Below, one piece after another: positions 17,383-26,264 of a stretch of DNA of 64,000 bases; the first letter of the stretch is position 1, and every line of letters begins with the position of its first letter. A program made the position numbers and the translations under genes. This DNA comes from Rossellomorea orangium. GTDB taxonomy: Bacteria; Bacillota; Bacilli; Bacillales; Bacillaceae_B. The notes beneath the pieces were generated by a model, which worked only from the letters and a program-made list of their open reading frames with translations, had not been told where the DNA came from and searched no databases. Location: contig NZ_JAHWGH010000012.1 in the NCBI RefSeq assembly GCF_019334305.1, forward strand, positions 62,001 through 126,000. The letters are read 5' to 3'.

Positions 17383-17600
17383 GAGGTGAAAGTGAGTAAT
17401 TATTATTTAGATATGGATAAGTACAAAAGAATTTGTATGCGTGATTTAAGCGAGTAGAATTCAACAAGAATGGGGATAAAGTGTGCCCCGCCCTTTCTAT
17501 TCAAATAAAGAAGTGATTTCTAAATATTTCCTTATTATGTGATAAACTATATTTATATGTCTTGAAATTTAAGGTAGGGGAATCGGAGGAGGAACGGCCG

Positions 17601-18212
17601 GTGTTTAAAAAAACAGTCATGTTTTTAACCATATTCTTCATTGCTTTTGGATTGGAAAACGTAAAGCTGCCGGATGATGTTTACTTTATCCAGGGTATCC
17701 CCAGGACATTGATGTATAAATTGGAAAATCGACTTTTTGTCCTCACCTTTTTTATCATACTTTTACTGATCTACAGAAGAAAATACCACCATGTATTCAG
17801 CTTGGATGTACTGAAGGACAGGAAGATGTACGTGTGGGTCATCATCACCTTGATGTGCGTGACTTTCTTGAAACAGGCTTCAATAGGCTTCGAGGATACG
17901 TTTGGACTGATACGATTGCCTCAGCTCTCTACCTTTCATCTGTTTTTTCTAATACTCCATGTTTGCCTCATTGTTCCGATCCAAGAGGAACTTCTGTATA
18001 GAGGTCTTTTGATCATCGTTCCCTCCAAGCGATGGAAGGTGGTCATGTTGATCTCATCATCCATCACTTTTGCCCTCCTGCATACGTATCCACTGCAAAT
18101 CATCTGGTTAGGGCTCGGCTTGGGCGTTCTTGCACTTAGATTTAATAATCTTTGGGTACCAATCATAGCCCACTCGCTCTGGAATCTGCTCGTTACATAT
18201 ATCAATCTATAA
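17601..18212 (+). CDS. CPBP family intramembrane glutamic endopeptidase
   Basis: A 203-residue membrane protein starting at GTG 17601 behind CGGAGGAGG; an in-frame TTG further up has no ribosome site. The CPBP motifs are E-E-L-L-Y-R-G at 129-135, the L-L-H-T-Y histidine at 161 and H-S-L-W-N at 191-195, the same set as the protein at 7248-7925 in shorter form. About six hydrophobic segments are seen. Function beyond membrane proteolysis is unknown. It is a single gene; the S9 peptidase gene follows after 130 bp. Confidence 0.82.
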   Translation: MFKKTVMFLTIFFIAFGLENVKLPDDVYFIQGIPRTLMYKLENRLFVLTFFIILLLIYRRKYHHVFSLDVLKDRKMYVWVIITLMCVTFLKQASIGFEDTFGLIRLPQLSTFHLFFLILHVCLIVPIQEELLYRGLLIIVPSKRWKVVMLISSSITFALLHTYPLQIIWLGLGLGVLALRFNNLWVPIIAHSLWNLLVTYINL

Positions 18213-18344
18213 AAATGACATGAGGTGCCGCTATTCTTCAAATTAGGAAATATAGATTACCGAGCTAAAGGGAGTGTTGATTCATGAAGGGATCTATGCT
18301 CTTTTTGTTGAAGTTAATACTAACAAAAGCTAAGGAGTTTAAAC

Positions 18345-20261
18345 ATGAATAGCACTATAGAAAACTATCCAACCATTAAAGAACTACTCTCACTACCAAT
18401 CACCTCAAACACCACCATAAGTGAAGGCGGCCACTACACAGCTTTCATCAAACAAACACCCGACTGGCAAGACAATATATATCGGCATCACATATGGATC
18501 TATGAAAAAGGTAAGGATCAATGTTCGTTAATCGGCGAAGGGACAGCCCCATCTTGGTCTCCAGATTCCAGACAAATCGCTTACCTTCGATCAATTGATG
18601 AGAAAAATCAAATCTTTGTTCAGTCATTGAATGGCTCTGTCGGTGTTCAGGTAACGAATGACAGAGAAGGAGTCAGCCACTTCAAATGGGATCCTTCGGG
18701 GAAAGGTTTTTATTATGTTGCCCAGTCAGAAGAATCGGAGATCATCAAGAAACGAAGGGTAACGTATGGAGACTTCCATTACAGGGGTAAGGAATACCGA
18801 AATCACTGTTTGTATTACAAAGACATAAACCATCCCAGTCAAAAAGCGCGGACTCTAACGGATAGTCAGGCATTTCATATCCTTGAATTTGATATTTCAA
18901 ACGATGGGAAAAAGATTATTCTATTGACTACGCCAAGCCCTGATCCAGAAGATATTTTTTATCGAAACCTATACATACTCCATGTCGAAAATGGCGAGCT
19001 GCAACAGCTGAAGATTGATAGGCTGCTGGGAGGGAGCGCCTGCTTTTCTTTCGACGGCACCCAAATCTGTTACACAGCAGGCATAGAGGAAAAGGATTAC
19101 TATAAAACTCATATACAGGACAATACGTTGGAGATCTATAATCTGAAAACGGGGGAGTTCACCAGACCTCTGACCAATTTTGATAGTACAATAATGCCGA
19201 TACGTTGGACGTCTAAAGGGATCTTTATCACGTGGCAGGAAAAAACGAACTATCGTATCGGGTTGTTATCTGAAAGTGGCTTAGTGCTGATGGATAAAGA
19301 AGATGGCTTTGTAAAGGATGCCTCGATCTCAAGGGATGGAAATCATCTTTCTTTTTGTAAAGCCGTACCAAATGAAACCTTTGAAGTCTACTTAAATGAT
19401 CAAAAACTCACTGAGGAAAATCACATTTTTAAAGAAAAGCGTAAGAGTCACAGGCAAGTCTTCTCATGGAAAAGCACGGATGATCTTGAAATAGAAGGGA
19501 TTTTAACAACTCCTGCAGACTTTGATTTAAATAAAAAGTACCCATTACTGGTACTTATCCATGGCGGTCCGAATTGGGCCTCCTTCCCCATCCATTCCGG
19601 CTGCTTTAATGAAAAATACCCTGTTGAGCCATTTGTGGAAAAAGGATTTATCATCTTGGAACCAAACTACAGAGGAAGCTCAGGATATGGCAATGCCTTT
19701 TTAAAAGCAAACTACCGAAACGTTGGGCTCGGTGACTACGAGGATGTGATATCCGGAGTGGGTGCACTCGTTGATAAGGGAATCGCTGATAAGGAACGGG
19801 TTGGGGTGATGGGCTGGAGTCAGGGAGGATTTATTTCAGCTTTCTGCTCGGTCTACAGCGATCGGTTTAAGGCAGCTTCCGTCGGTGGAGCCATAACGAA
19901 TTGGAGAAATCATTATGTAAATACCGATATACCTTACTTCTTTCGGATGCATTTAGGTGATACGCCTTGGAATGACCCGGAGGTGTATGCCAAGACTTCG
20001 CCCATGAACTATATTCAATCAGCATGCACTCCCATCTTGATTCAACACGGCGACATGGATGCACGGGTTCCGATTTCGAATGCTTATGAGCTATACCAGG
20101 GGTTAAAGGATATGGACGTGGAGACAGAATTCGTTATGTTCAAAGGGATGGCCTATAGCCCTGACCAGCCGGGGATGAAGGTCGCAATAATGAAACAGAA
20201 TTTGATGTGGTTTTCACATTATATTCTTGGAGAAAGCAACAACGGGAGGGATTCAATATGA
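18345..20261 (+). CDS. S9 family prolyl-oligopeptidase-like protein lacking the catalytic His
   Basis: A 638-residue protein with an N-terminal beta-propeller (TolB-like repeats such as A-P-S-W-S-P-D-S-R-Q-I-A-Y-L) and a C-terminal alpha/beta hydrolase. The nucleophile is S492 in G-W-S-Q-G-G and the acid is D572 in D-A-R-V-P. At the position of the catalytic histidine (normally G-x-x-H about 30 residues after the Asp) there is Y604 in K-G-M-A-Y-S-P, and the only later histidine lies in the terminal helix. It may be an inactive homologue, or active with a changed triad. The stop overlaps the next start (ATGA). ATG 18345 follows TAAGGAG. Confidence 0.8.
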   Translation: MNSTIENYPTIKELLSLPITSNTTISEGGHYTAFIKQTPDWQDNIYRHHIWIYEKGKDQCSLIGEGTAPSWSPDSRQIAYLRSIDEKNQIFVQSLNGSVGVQVTNDREGVSHFKWDPSGKGFYYVAQSEESEIIKKRRVTYGDFHYRGKEYRNHCLYYKDINHPSQKARTLTDSQAFHILEFDISNDGKKIILLTTPSPDPEDIFYRNLYILHVENGELQQLKIDRLLGGSACFSFDGTQICYTAGIEEKDYYKTHIQDNTLEIYNLKTGEFTRPLTNFDSTIMPIRWTSKGIFITWQEKTNYRIGLLSESGLVLMDKEDGFVKDASISRDGNHLSFCKAVPNETFEVYLNDQKLTEENHIFKEKRKSHRQVFSWKSTDDLEIEGILTTPADFDLNKKYPLLVLIHGGPNWASFPIHSGCFNEKYPVEPFVEKGFIILEPNYRGSSGYGNAFLKANYRNVGLGDYEDVISGVGALVDKGIADKERVGVMGWSQGGFISAFCSVYSDRFKAASVGGAITNWRNHYVNTDIPYFFRMHLGDTPWNDPEVYAKTSPMNYIQSACTPILIQHGDMDARVPISNAYELYQGLKDMDVETEFVMFKGMAYSPDQPGMKVAIMKQNLMWFSHYILGESNNGRDSI

Positions 20262-21070
20262 AGAAGATGCTACTCTTGGGTGCAAGCGGATTAGTAGGGA
20301 AAGCATTGGTGAAGGAGTGTGGAGATTCCTTTGATGTGTATGGGACCTATGCAACGCGACCACTTGATTTACCGGGGGACAAGCAATATCAATTAGATAT
20401 CAGTGATAAGGAAAAGATGAAGGATATCGTCCAAGATATTAAACCCCATGTAATCATCTCATGTCTACGTGGTGACTTCGATCAACAGCTAGAATTTCAC
20501 AGGGAACTGGCAAAGGAAATCGAACATACAGAAAGCACACTCTACTACTTTTCCACGGCCAATGTGTTCGATGGGGACTTCACGAGGCATCATGCAGAAG
20601 AAGATAAACCTAACGCTGCATCTCCCTATGGCAAGTTCAAGGTAGAGTGTGAAAACTTGTTGCAGGAATTATTACAGGAACGGGCCGTCACGATACGCAT
20701 TCCACAAATATGGGGCAGGAATTCTCCGAGACTGGATCAGATCAAAAGTGGGATTAAAGAAGGCTCGATGGATGTATACAGCAATTTGGAGTGTAATCAT
20801 CTCACGGATGAATGGTTGGCAAAACAATTGAAATACATCATTTTGCATGAACGTAAGGGGATTTTTCACTTGGGTGCGGTGGACATGATGACACAGGCTC
20901 AATTCGTCGAGGAATTAGTTGGATGTCTTACGAATAAAGATATTACGTTTCATGATTGTTTGCTTGAAGATAAACCGGAGACATTTTATTTCGGGCTGAA
21001 GAGCATTCGAAAGGATCTTCCGGAGCATTTGGTGAAGACGAATAGGGAATTCATAAGGGATTTATTGTAG
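20258..21070 (+). CDS. NAD(P)-dependent sugar reductase/epimerase, RmlD-like
   Basis: A 270-residue short-chain dehydrogenase/RmlD-type protein. The dinucleotide-binding motif G-A-S-G-L-V-G is at residues 8-14; S-T-A-N-V-F-D-G and the Y-x-x-x-K pair in S-P-Y-G-K-F-K follow, as in dTDP-4-dehydrorhamnose reductase. ATG 20258 overlaps the preceding stop by four bases and follows ACGGGAGGG. Translational coupling to the S9 protein is likely. The substrate cannot be named; genuine RmlD usually sits with rmlA-C, which are absent. Confidence 0.8.
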   Translation: MKKMLLLGASGLVGKALVKECGDSFDVYGTYATRPLDLPGDKQYQLDISDKEKMKDIVQDIKPHVIISCLRGDFDQQLEFHRELAKEIEHTESTLYYFSTANVFDGDFTRHHAEEDKPNAASPYGKFKVECENLLQELLQERAVTIRIPQIWGRNSPRLDQIKSGIKEGSMDVYSNLECNHLTDEWLAKQLKYIILHERKGIFHLGAVDMMTQAQFVEELVGCLTNKDITFHDCLLEDKPETFYFGLKSIRKDLPEHLVKTNREFIRDLL

Positions 21071-21100
21071 TCAGTTTATGTTCAAATAGGGGGCTAACCA

Positions 21101-21628
21101 TTGTTTGATACGTTTAATTTTGACCTGATTTATCGTGAACGAAATGATGTAACTCCTTTAGTGGTCATGATGTGTGGTGTGGCGGGTTCCGGTAAAACGA
21201 CTTTTTCAAAAATAATAGAGCAGGAAGGTTTTGTGCGCCTTTCAATTGATGAAGAAATATGGGCAACGAATGGCCGTTGGGGGATTGATTTCCCAATGGA
21301 AAAGTTTGAGGAATACAGAAAAGAAGCAGAAGGGAAATTACGGAATCTTCTAATAGAGTTAATTCACGATAAACAACAGGTGGTCATTGACTTTAGTTTC
21401 TGGGATCGGATAAGAAGAGACCAATATAAGAAACTGATCGAAGATTCCGGCGGTAAATGGAAACTGGTTTATTTAAACGTTCAACATCAGGATTTACGTG
21501 AACGCCTTACGTTACGTAACCAGCGTTTTGATGCAAATTCCTTTCCTATTTCCGAAGAGCTTTTAACATCCTATCTGAAGGGTTTCGAAATACCTCATGG
21601 TGAAGGGGAAATCGTAATAGATAACTAG
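21101..21628 (+). CDS. P-loop kinase-like ATP-binding protein (AAA_33 type)
   Basis: A 175-residue protein starting at TTG 21101 after AGGGGGC. Walker A is G-V-A-G-S-G-K-T-T at about residues 26-34. S-I-D-E-E-I-W and V-V-I-D-F-S-F-W-D provide the acidic strand, and R-E-R-L-T-L-R-N-Q-R is a lid-like Arg-rich stretch. This is the zeta-toxin/polynucleotide-kinase-like group of small kinases that phosphorylate sugars, nucleotides or antibiotics. No partner antitoxin is seen, so a housekeeping or detoxifying role is more likely than a toxin. Confidence 0.78.
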   Translation: MFDTFNFDLIYRERNDVTPLVVMMCGVAGSGKTTFSKIIEQEGFVRLSIDEEIWATNGRWGIDFPMEKFEEYRKEAEGKLRNLLIELIHDKQQVVIDFSFWDRIRRDQYKKLIEDSGGKWKLVYLNVQHQDLRERLTLRNQRFDANSFPISEELLTSYLKGFEIPHGEGEIVIDN

Positions 21629-21668
21629 AATGAAAAGATGGTAAGTAACAGAAAAGGGGGGGATTCAT

Positions 21669-22154
21669 TTGAAAGTGAGATTGTTCCCACTAGTATTGAT
21701 CTTTACCATTCTAGTTACTGCTTGTAGCGGCGGAGAAAATCCCAAGGACCACCTGGGCGAAATATACACCCTTGCAATGGATGCTCTCATGGAAGAGGAT
21801 AAAGCGTTGAACAGTGATATGAAATTCATTGCCATTGATATGAGTGATCTTGATGGCGTGGACGAGGAACAGAAAAAAACAATATTACGCCATTTCAAGG
21901 ATCAATATAAGGTGGAGATCATGAATGCCACGATGGTTGAACTGGAGAGGAAAGGGTATTACGACCCCGACACAAATGCGTTGGAGGGTGTACTTATTCA
22001 GATTGAGAAGGTGGATTTCACATTAAATGATCATGTATTGATTGAAGGCACTAAATTCAAGTCGGGAAAAGGGGCAATTGGATTAAGGATGGAAGTAGAG
22101 CATGAAGATGGAGAATGGCAGTTAAAGGAGTCGGAGTTAAGCTGGATAAGCTAA
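21669..22154 (+). CDS. Putative lipoprotein
   Basis: A 161-residue protein with a lipoprotein signal peptide: K-V-R, a hydrophobic stretch and the lipobox V-T-A-C with Cys19. The mature part is acidic and probably alpha/beta, with no family I can name; a pattern of a helix containing D-E-E-Q-K-K-T-I-L-R-H-F and later strands recalls small Bacillus lipoproteins of unknown role. The start is TTG 21669 behind AAAGGGGGGG. It lies 40 bp after the kinase gene. Confidence 0.7.
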   Translation: MKVRLFPLVLIFTILVTACSGGENPKDHLGEIYTLAMDALMEEDKALNSDMKFIAIDMSDLDGVDEEQKKTILRHFKDQYKVEIMNATMVELERKGYYDPDTNALEGVLIQIEKVDFTLNDHVLIEGTKFKSGKGAIGLRMEVEHEDGEWQLKESELSWIS

Positions 22155-22262
22155 AGTAGGTGTGAATCTCCGTTATTCTTCTCCAGCCGGATTTGAACAG
22201 AAGCAGGATTTCCATTCTCCATCTGAGAATACATAGTGAAAAGGCATGGAAGGAGCATAAAT

Positions 22263-23357
22263 ATGAATGTGGAGAAACAAATTTTAGAATTGTTCACTCA
22301 TTTCCACGCTCACCCGGAAGTGAGCTGGAAGGAAGTTGAAACGACGAATACGATTGCGGGGATCCTCGATGAATTGAATGTGAGCTACAGGAGATTTTCT
22401 GATGTGACAGGTTTGATTGCTGAGATAGGAGAAGGGAAGGAAGTGACGGCTGTTCGCGCGGATATCGATGCCCTATGGCAAGAGGTGAACAGGGTGATGA
22501 AGGCAAATCATTCCTGTGGTCATGATGCCAATATGTCAATGGTTCTCGGGGCGCTTCTTTATTGCCTTCAGGATCCTCCGAAAGATAAGCGGATCCGCTT
22601 CATTTTTCAACCTGCAGAGGAGAAGGGGAATGGATCGCTGACCATGATTGAGAAAGGGGCTCTTGATGATGTCCGTTATTTATTCGGGGTTCATCTGAGG
22701 CCGAAGGAAGAATTGGATCATGGTTCTTTTTCACCCTCGGTTCATCATGGGGCAGGGATTTACATGGAAGGGAAAATCAAAGGGATTGATGCCCATGGTG
22801 CAAGACCCCATCAGGGGAAGAATAGCATCGATGTGTTGATGGCCATCCATTCCTTTTTAAAAACGATCTATTTGTCTCCATTTGAATCGTATTCTGCGAA
22901 ACTGACTAAGCTCACTGCAGGAGGGGAGAATCTAAACATCATTCCCGGAAATGCGGAGTTTGCCATCGATGTGCGTGCCCAGAAGAATGAGGTGATGGAA
23001 GAAATACAGCGCCGTCTGAATGATGGGGTCGAAGCTATTGCCAAGCTGTACGGAGTCACGATTGAGTATGAGTGGACTGACTATACACCCGGGGCGGAAG
23101 TGTCGAAAGATGCCGAGTCCATCGCGAGAGAAGTAATTACATCCATCGCGGGTGAAGAAACATTGGCACCTCCGGTCATTACATCGGGCAGTGATGATTT
23201 TCATTTCTACACGATCAAGCATCCGGAAGTGAAGGCGGCGATGATCGGGGTTGGGGCGGATTTGACTCCCGGGCTGCATCATCCGGACATGACATTCAAT
23301 GTTTCAGCGCTGAATCAAGCGGCAAAAATACTAGCGGAGACATTAAAGAAGGCATAA
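22263..23357 (+). CDS. M20 family metallopeptidase (amidohydrolase)
   Basis: A 364-residue zinc hydrolase of the M20D/HipO group. Metal ligands are in H-S-C-G-H-D-A-N, P-A-E-E-K and the late S-D-D-F-H-F; the dimerisation domain begins with I-D-A-H-G-A-R-P-H. Members hydrolyse N-acyl amino acids or small peptides. ATG 22263 follows GGAAGGAGCATAAAT, better than the GTG 27 bases earlier. It lies before the NhaC-type transporter and close to the dipeptide epimerase, so peptide scavenging is a fair guess. The TARCGAC operator follows it, so it may be outside that control. Confidence 0.85.
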   Translation: MNVEKQILELFTHFHAHPEVSWKEVETTNTIAGILDELNVSYRRFSDVTGLIAEIGEGKEVTAVRADIDALWQEVNRVMKANHSCGHDANMSMVLGALLYCLQDPPKDKRIRFIFQPAEEKGNGSLTMIEKGALDDVRYLFGVHLRPKEELDHGSFSPSVHHGAGIYMEGKIKGIDAHGARPHQGKNSIDVLMAIHSFLKTIYLSPFESYSAKLTKLTAGGENLNIIPGNAEFAIDVRAQKNEVMEEIQRRLNDGVEAIAKLYGVTIEYEWTDYTPGAEVSKDAESIAREVITSIAGEETLAPPVITSGSDDFHFYTIKHPEVKAAMIGVGADLTPGLHHPDMTFNVSALNQAAKILAETLKKA

Positions 23358-23422
23358 AGCTGATTGTGAACGGTACCAAAAACGGATTGACGACTTCGGC
23401 TTCTGCCCTTATGATACTCATA

Positions 23423-23440
23423 TAGCGACTATTTAACGAC
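23423..23440 (+). promoter_or_regulatory. Candidate operator: tandem TARCGAC half-sites before nhaC-like gene
   Basis: TAGCGAC (23423-23429) and TAACGAC (23434-23440), 11-bp period. The same arrangement recurs at 26196-26213 between the regulator and the epimerase gene; over the 18 bases from CGACTAT the two sites differ at only two positions. Confidence 0.6.
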
Positions 23441-23486
23441 AATTAGGAATAGTCAAAAAACAAAGGGGTATCAAGGGGGAATTTGG

Positions 23487-24905
23487 ATGAAGAAAGAAAT
23501 GTCGTTTTGGCTGGCAATCATACCATTGCTTGTCATGATTACTGTAATGGCCATTACCATTGTCGTATTGGAGCAGGGGCCGCACATTCCTCTGATCATC
23601 GGCACAGTCACGGCTGCACTTGTGGCCTGGTTTGCGGGGTACAAGTGGAAGGATATAGAGGAGGCGATGTATAAGGGGATCCGTCTTGCTCTGCCTGCCG
23701 TCATCATCATTATGCTGGTGGGATTGACAATCGGAGCGTGGATCGGCGGTGGAATCGTGGCGACGATGATCTATTATGGTCTGAAGATGATCACACCTTC
23801 GCTTTTCCTTTTATCGATTAGCGTCATCTGTGCCGTTGTGTCGCTGGCAATCGGAAGTTCCTGGTCAACGATGGGGACTATCGGTGTTGCGGGCATGGGA
23901 ATCGGCATTAGTATGGGGATTCCGGCTCCGATGATTGCGGGGGCCATTATCTCCGGGGCTTATTTCGGTGATAAGATGTCGCCGCTGTCAGATACAACGA
24001 ACCTGGCTTCGGGGCTGACCAACACGGATCTTTTTGTACATATCCGCCATATGCTTTACACGACCATTCCGGGATTTGTAATTGCGCTGGCTGTATATGC
24101 ATATTTAGGAAGGAACTTTGGAAAAAGCGGGGTCAATACGGAGGACATCGAAAAAACGATCGGTGTTCTGCAGGATAGCTTTATCCTGTCACCATTTTTA
24201 CTGATCGTTCCGCTGCTTGTCATTGTGCTCGTTGCGAAGAAAGTGCCTGCCATCCCGGCACTTATCGTGGGGATTATTCTTGGGTTTGGAGCTCAGGTAT
24301 TCATTCAGCATGATTCGTTTGCGGATGCTGTGTCTGCTCTTCAAAGCGGTTACGTGATCGAAACGGGTAATACGATGGTGGATGATCTGTTTTCTCGTGG
24401 AGGTCTCGATTCCATGATGTACACGGTCTCAATGACGATCGTAGCGATGACCTTCGGGGGGATCCTTGAGCACACAGGCATGCTTAAAGCCATCGTCAAC
24501 CAGATCCTTAAGGTGACAAAAACAGCGAAAGGTTTGGTTGCTTCCACTGTAGTGTCTTGTTTTGCCACAAATGCATCATGCTCTGAGCAGTATATTTCAG
24601 TTGTGGTGCCTTCAAGGATGTATGCGAATGCCTACAAGGAAAAAGGGCTGCATTCAAAGAATCTGTCCCGTGCCCTTGAAGATGGAGGGACGTTGACATC
24701 CGTCTTTATCCCATGGAATACATGCGGCGTCTTTATTTTAGGAACGCTCGGCGTCCATGCATTTGAGTATGCTCCATATGCGGTGTTGAATTTCATCGTG
24801 CCGATCATTTCCATCATCTATGCCTTCACTGGCTTCAGTATCACCAAACTGACTGAAACCGAAATGAAGGCAATGGAGCAGGAGGATGCCACCCTTTCCT
24901 CCTGA
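23487..24905 (+). CDS. NhaC family Na+/H+ antiporter-like transporter
   Basis: A 472-residue membrane protein with about eleven or twelve hydrophobic segments. Family signatures are G-S-S-W-S-T-M-G-T-I-G-V-A-G and A-Y-F-G-D-K-M-S-P-L-S-D-T-T-N, typical of NhaC antiporters, some of which exchange organic acids or amino acids rather than plain sodium. ATG 23487 follows CAAGGGGGAATTTGG. The upstream operator copy, and the regulator that follows convergently, suggest specific induction, so an organic substrate linked to peptide catabolism is plausible. Confidence 0.85.
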   Translation: MKKEMSFWLAIIPLLVMITVMAITIVVLEQGPHIPLIIGTVTAALVAWFAGYKWKDIEEAMYKGIRLALPAVIIIMLVGLTIGAWIGGGIVATMIYYGLKMITPSLFLLSISVICAVVSLAIGSSWSTMGTIGVAGMGIGISMGIPAPMIAGAIISGAYFGDKMSPLSDTTNLASGLTNTDLFVHIRHMLYTTIPGFVIALAVYAYLGRNFGKSGVNTEDIEKTIGVLQDSFILSPFLLIVPLLVIVLVAKKVPAIPALIVGIILGFGAQVFIQHDSFADAVSALQSGYVIETGNTMVDDLFSRGGLDSMMYTVSMTIVAMTFGGILEHTGMLKAIVNQILKVTKTAKGLVASTVVSCFATNASCSEQYISVVVPSRMYANAYKEKGLHSKNLSRALEDGGTLTSVFIPWNTCGVFILGTLGVHAFEYAPYAVLNFIVPIISIIYAFTGFSITKLTETEMKAMEQEDATLSS

Positions 24906-24910
24906 ACCGG

Positions 24911-26176
24911 TCAATGGATGGGGAAGGTCAGTTCATAAACCGCACGTGGCCTTCCTTGTGCATAGGTCATTTCTTCTCCAATGATCTTGGCCGAACCGTT
25001 GTCCACCAGTTTCTTCAAGATCCTTTCCGTGGAGCGCCGTGTGATTTGCATATAGTCAGAAAGCTCTGCTGCTGTAAAATCACGGGCCGAACGGGATTTG
25101 TGGAATTGAACGAGTTTGGATAAGTTCGCTGGACTTAACTTTAATTGTTTGGCAAGGGACAGCATGTCGGGAGTATCATTCTTCAGATGCTGTTTCTTGC
25201 TTTTATCAGGATAAGGTCCAGATAACTCTTTTTCTTCATTTAGGATAAAGGCGCAGCCATCAGCATCAACCTTTTGGGCAAATGCCAACGCGGTCTGTGC
25301 GTTAGCTTCTGCCTCCGCTGCCGTGGGACCGTATCCGAAGCCTCCAAGCACGGGGTGTTCAAGCTGAAACAGGGAATGGAAGTCGGTGCTTTCCATGAAA
25401 TGTTCAATGCTTCCCCTGTTGCTGTAGATCGTGTAGGAAGCATCGTCCTCATTTTTTTGAAGGGTCCCGTTCATCAAGCGGCTAAGCTCATGAAGAAGTT
25501 CAAGTTCACCATCCCATTCTTGAAAGGAAAGACGGGCAGCAGCGATCGTGGCCGCTTTTCGTTTCGCAAGAAGGGATTGGGCATGAGCTTCATGAATGGT
25601 CCGTATAAGTGACTTGGCAGGGTCGATCATTCTCATGCAAGGGATGTGCAATTCGACAAGCCGGTCATAAACAGCATGGATGCTCGTTAAGGCCATATCT
25701 GTTTGACCACCATGAAATGATTGCCGGTGGAAATCTGTAAAGTCATCGATGTGAAAGTGGTGGGGCAGGCGCTCTTTATAATCCATCGCATATCGTGGCG
25801 GATTCTTGAGGTGTAAGTCTGACTGGGCGTGATCGATGAAAGAAAGATCCATTAAGTCGATGGACACGCGGTCCGGTTCAATCCCATGATGGTGAAGGAT
25901 ATAAAGCAGTGATGTCACAAGGGCCGTTTCATCCTGTTCCAGGTAAAGGACCGGGACGGATAGTGTGCTGCATTCTTGTTTGGAAAAAAAGTAAGGCAGT
26001 GCTCCGGAAAACAATACGGCATCACAAGGTGTCAGGTTTTTAATATGCAAGCTTGCTTCCTGGGGCTCACCGTAAATATAGGGGACCAGTTCAATATTGT
26101 TCAAGTTATAAGGAATGGACGTTTCGACACGTTGTATGAACTCCCTGGACCCGATCAAGGCGATTTTCGTTTTCAT
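24911..26176 (-). CDS. Transcriptional regulator with C-terminal winged helix
   Basis: A 421-residue cytosolic protein. The first 100 residues (K-I-A-L-I-G-S, later C-D-A-V-L-F-S-G-A-L-P-Y-F-F) look like a Rossmann-type or PrpR_N-like sensor domain. The middle is helical. The last 70 residues contain a helix-turn-helix: F-T-A-A-E-L-S-D-Y-M-Q-I-T-R-R-S-T-E-R-I-L-K-K-L-V-D-N-G. The family name escapes me. It is divergent from the epimerase gene and convergent with the transporter, and a shared operator lies before both targets, so it is probably the local regulator responding to a peptide or amino-acid ligand. ATG 26176 follows GAGAGGAGATTGTC. Confidence 0.7.
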   Translation of the reverse strand: MKTKIALIGSREFIQRVETSIPYNLNNIELVPYIYGEPQEASLHIKNLTPCDAVLFSGALPYFFSKQECSTLSVPVLYLEQDETALVTSLLYILHHHGIEPDRVSIDLMDLSFIDHAQSDLHLKNPPRYAMDYKERLPHHFHIDDFTDFHRQSFHGGQTDMALTSIHAVYDRLVELHIPCMRMIDPAKSLIRTIHEAHAQSLLAKRKAATIAAARLSFQEWDGELELLHELSRLMNGTLQKNEDDASYTIYSNRGSIEHFMESTDFHSLFQLEHPVLGGFGYGPTAAEAEANAQTALAFAQKVDADGCAFILNEEKELSGPYPDKSKKQHLKNDTPDMLSLAKQLKLSPANLSKLVQFHKSRSARDFTAAELSDYMQITRRSTERILKKLVDNGSAKIIGEEMTYAQGRPRAVYELTFPIH

Positions 26177-26195
26177 GACAATCTCCTCTCTGAAT

Positions 26196-26213
26196 TAACG
26201 ACTATATAACGAC
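26196..26213 (+). promoter_or_regulatory. Candidate operator: tandem TAACGAC half-sites between regulator and epimerase
   Basis: TAACGAC (26196-26202) and TAACGAC (26207-26213), 11-bp period, in the divergent promoter region. See the matching site at 23423. Confidence 0.62.
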
Positions 26214-26264
26214 ATTATACCAATAAGAAATGAAATTTGGTAAATTTTAAAGGAGTGCTTAGAA

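Noticed and set aside
18285..18353. 22-codon frame ahead of the S9 peptidase gene, ending on its start codon
   Set aside because: There is a plausible ribosome site, but no regulatory codons or terminator structure to suggest a leader peptide.
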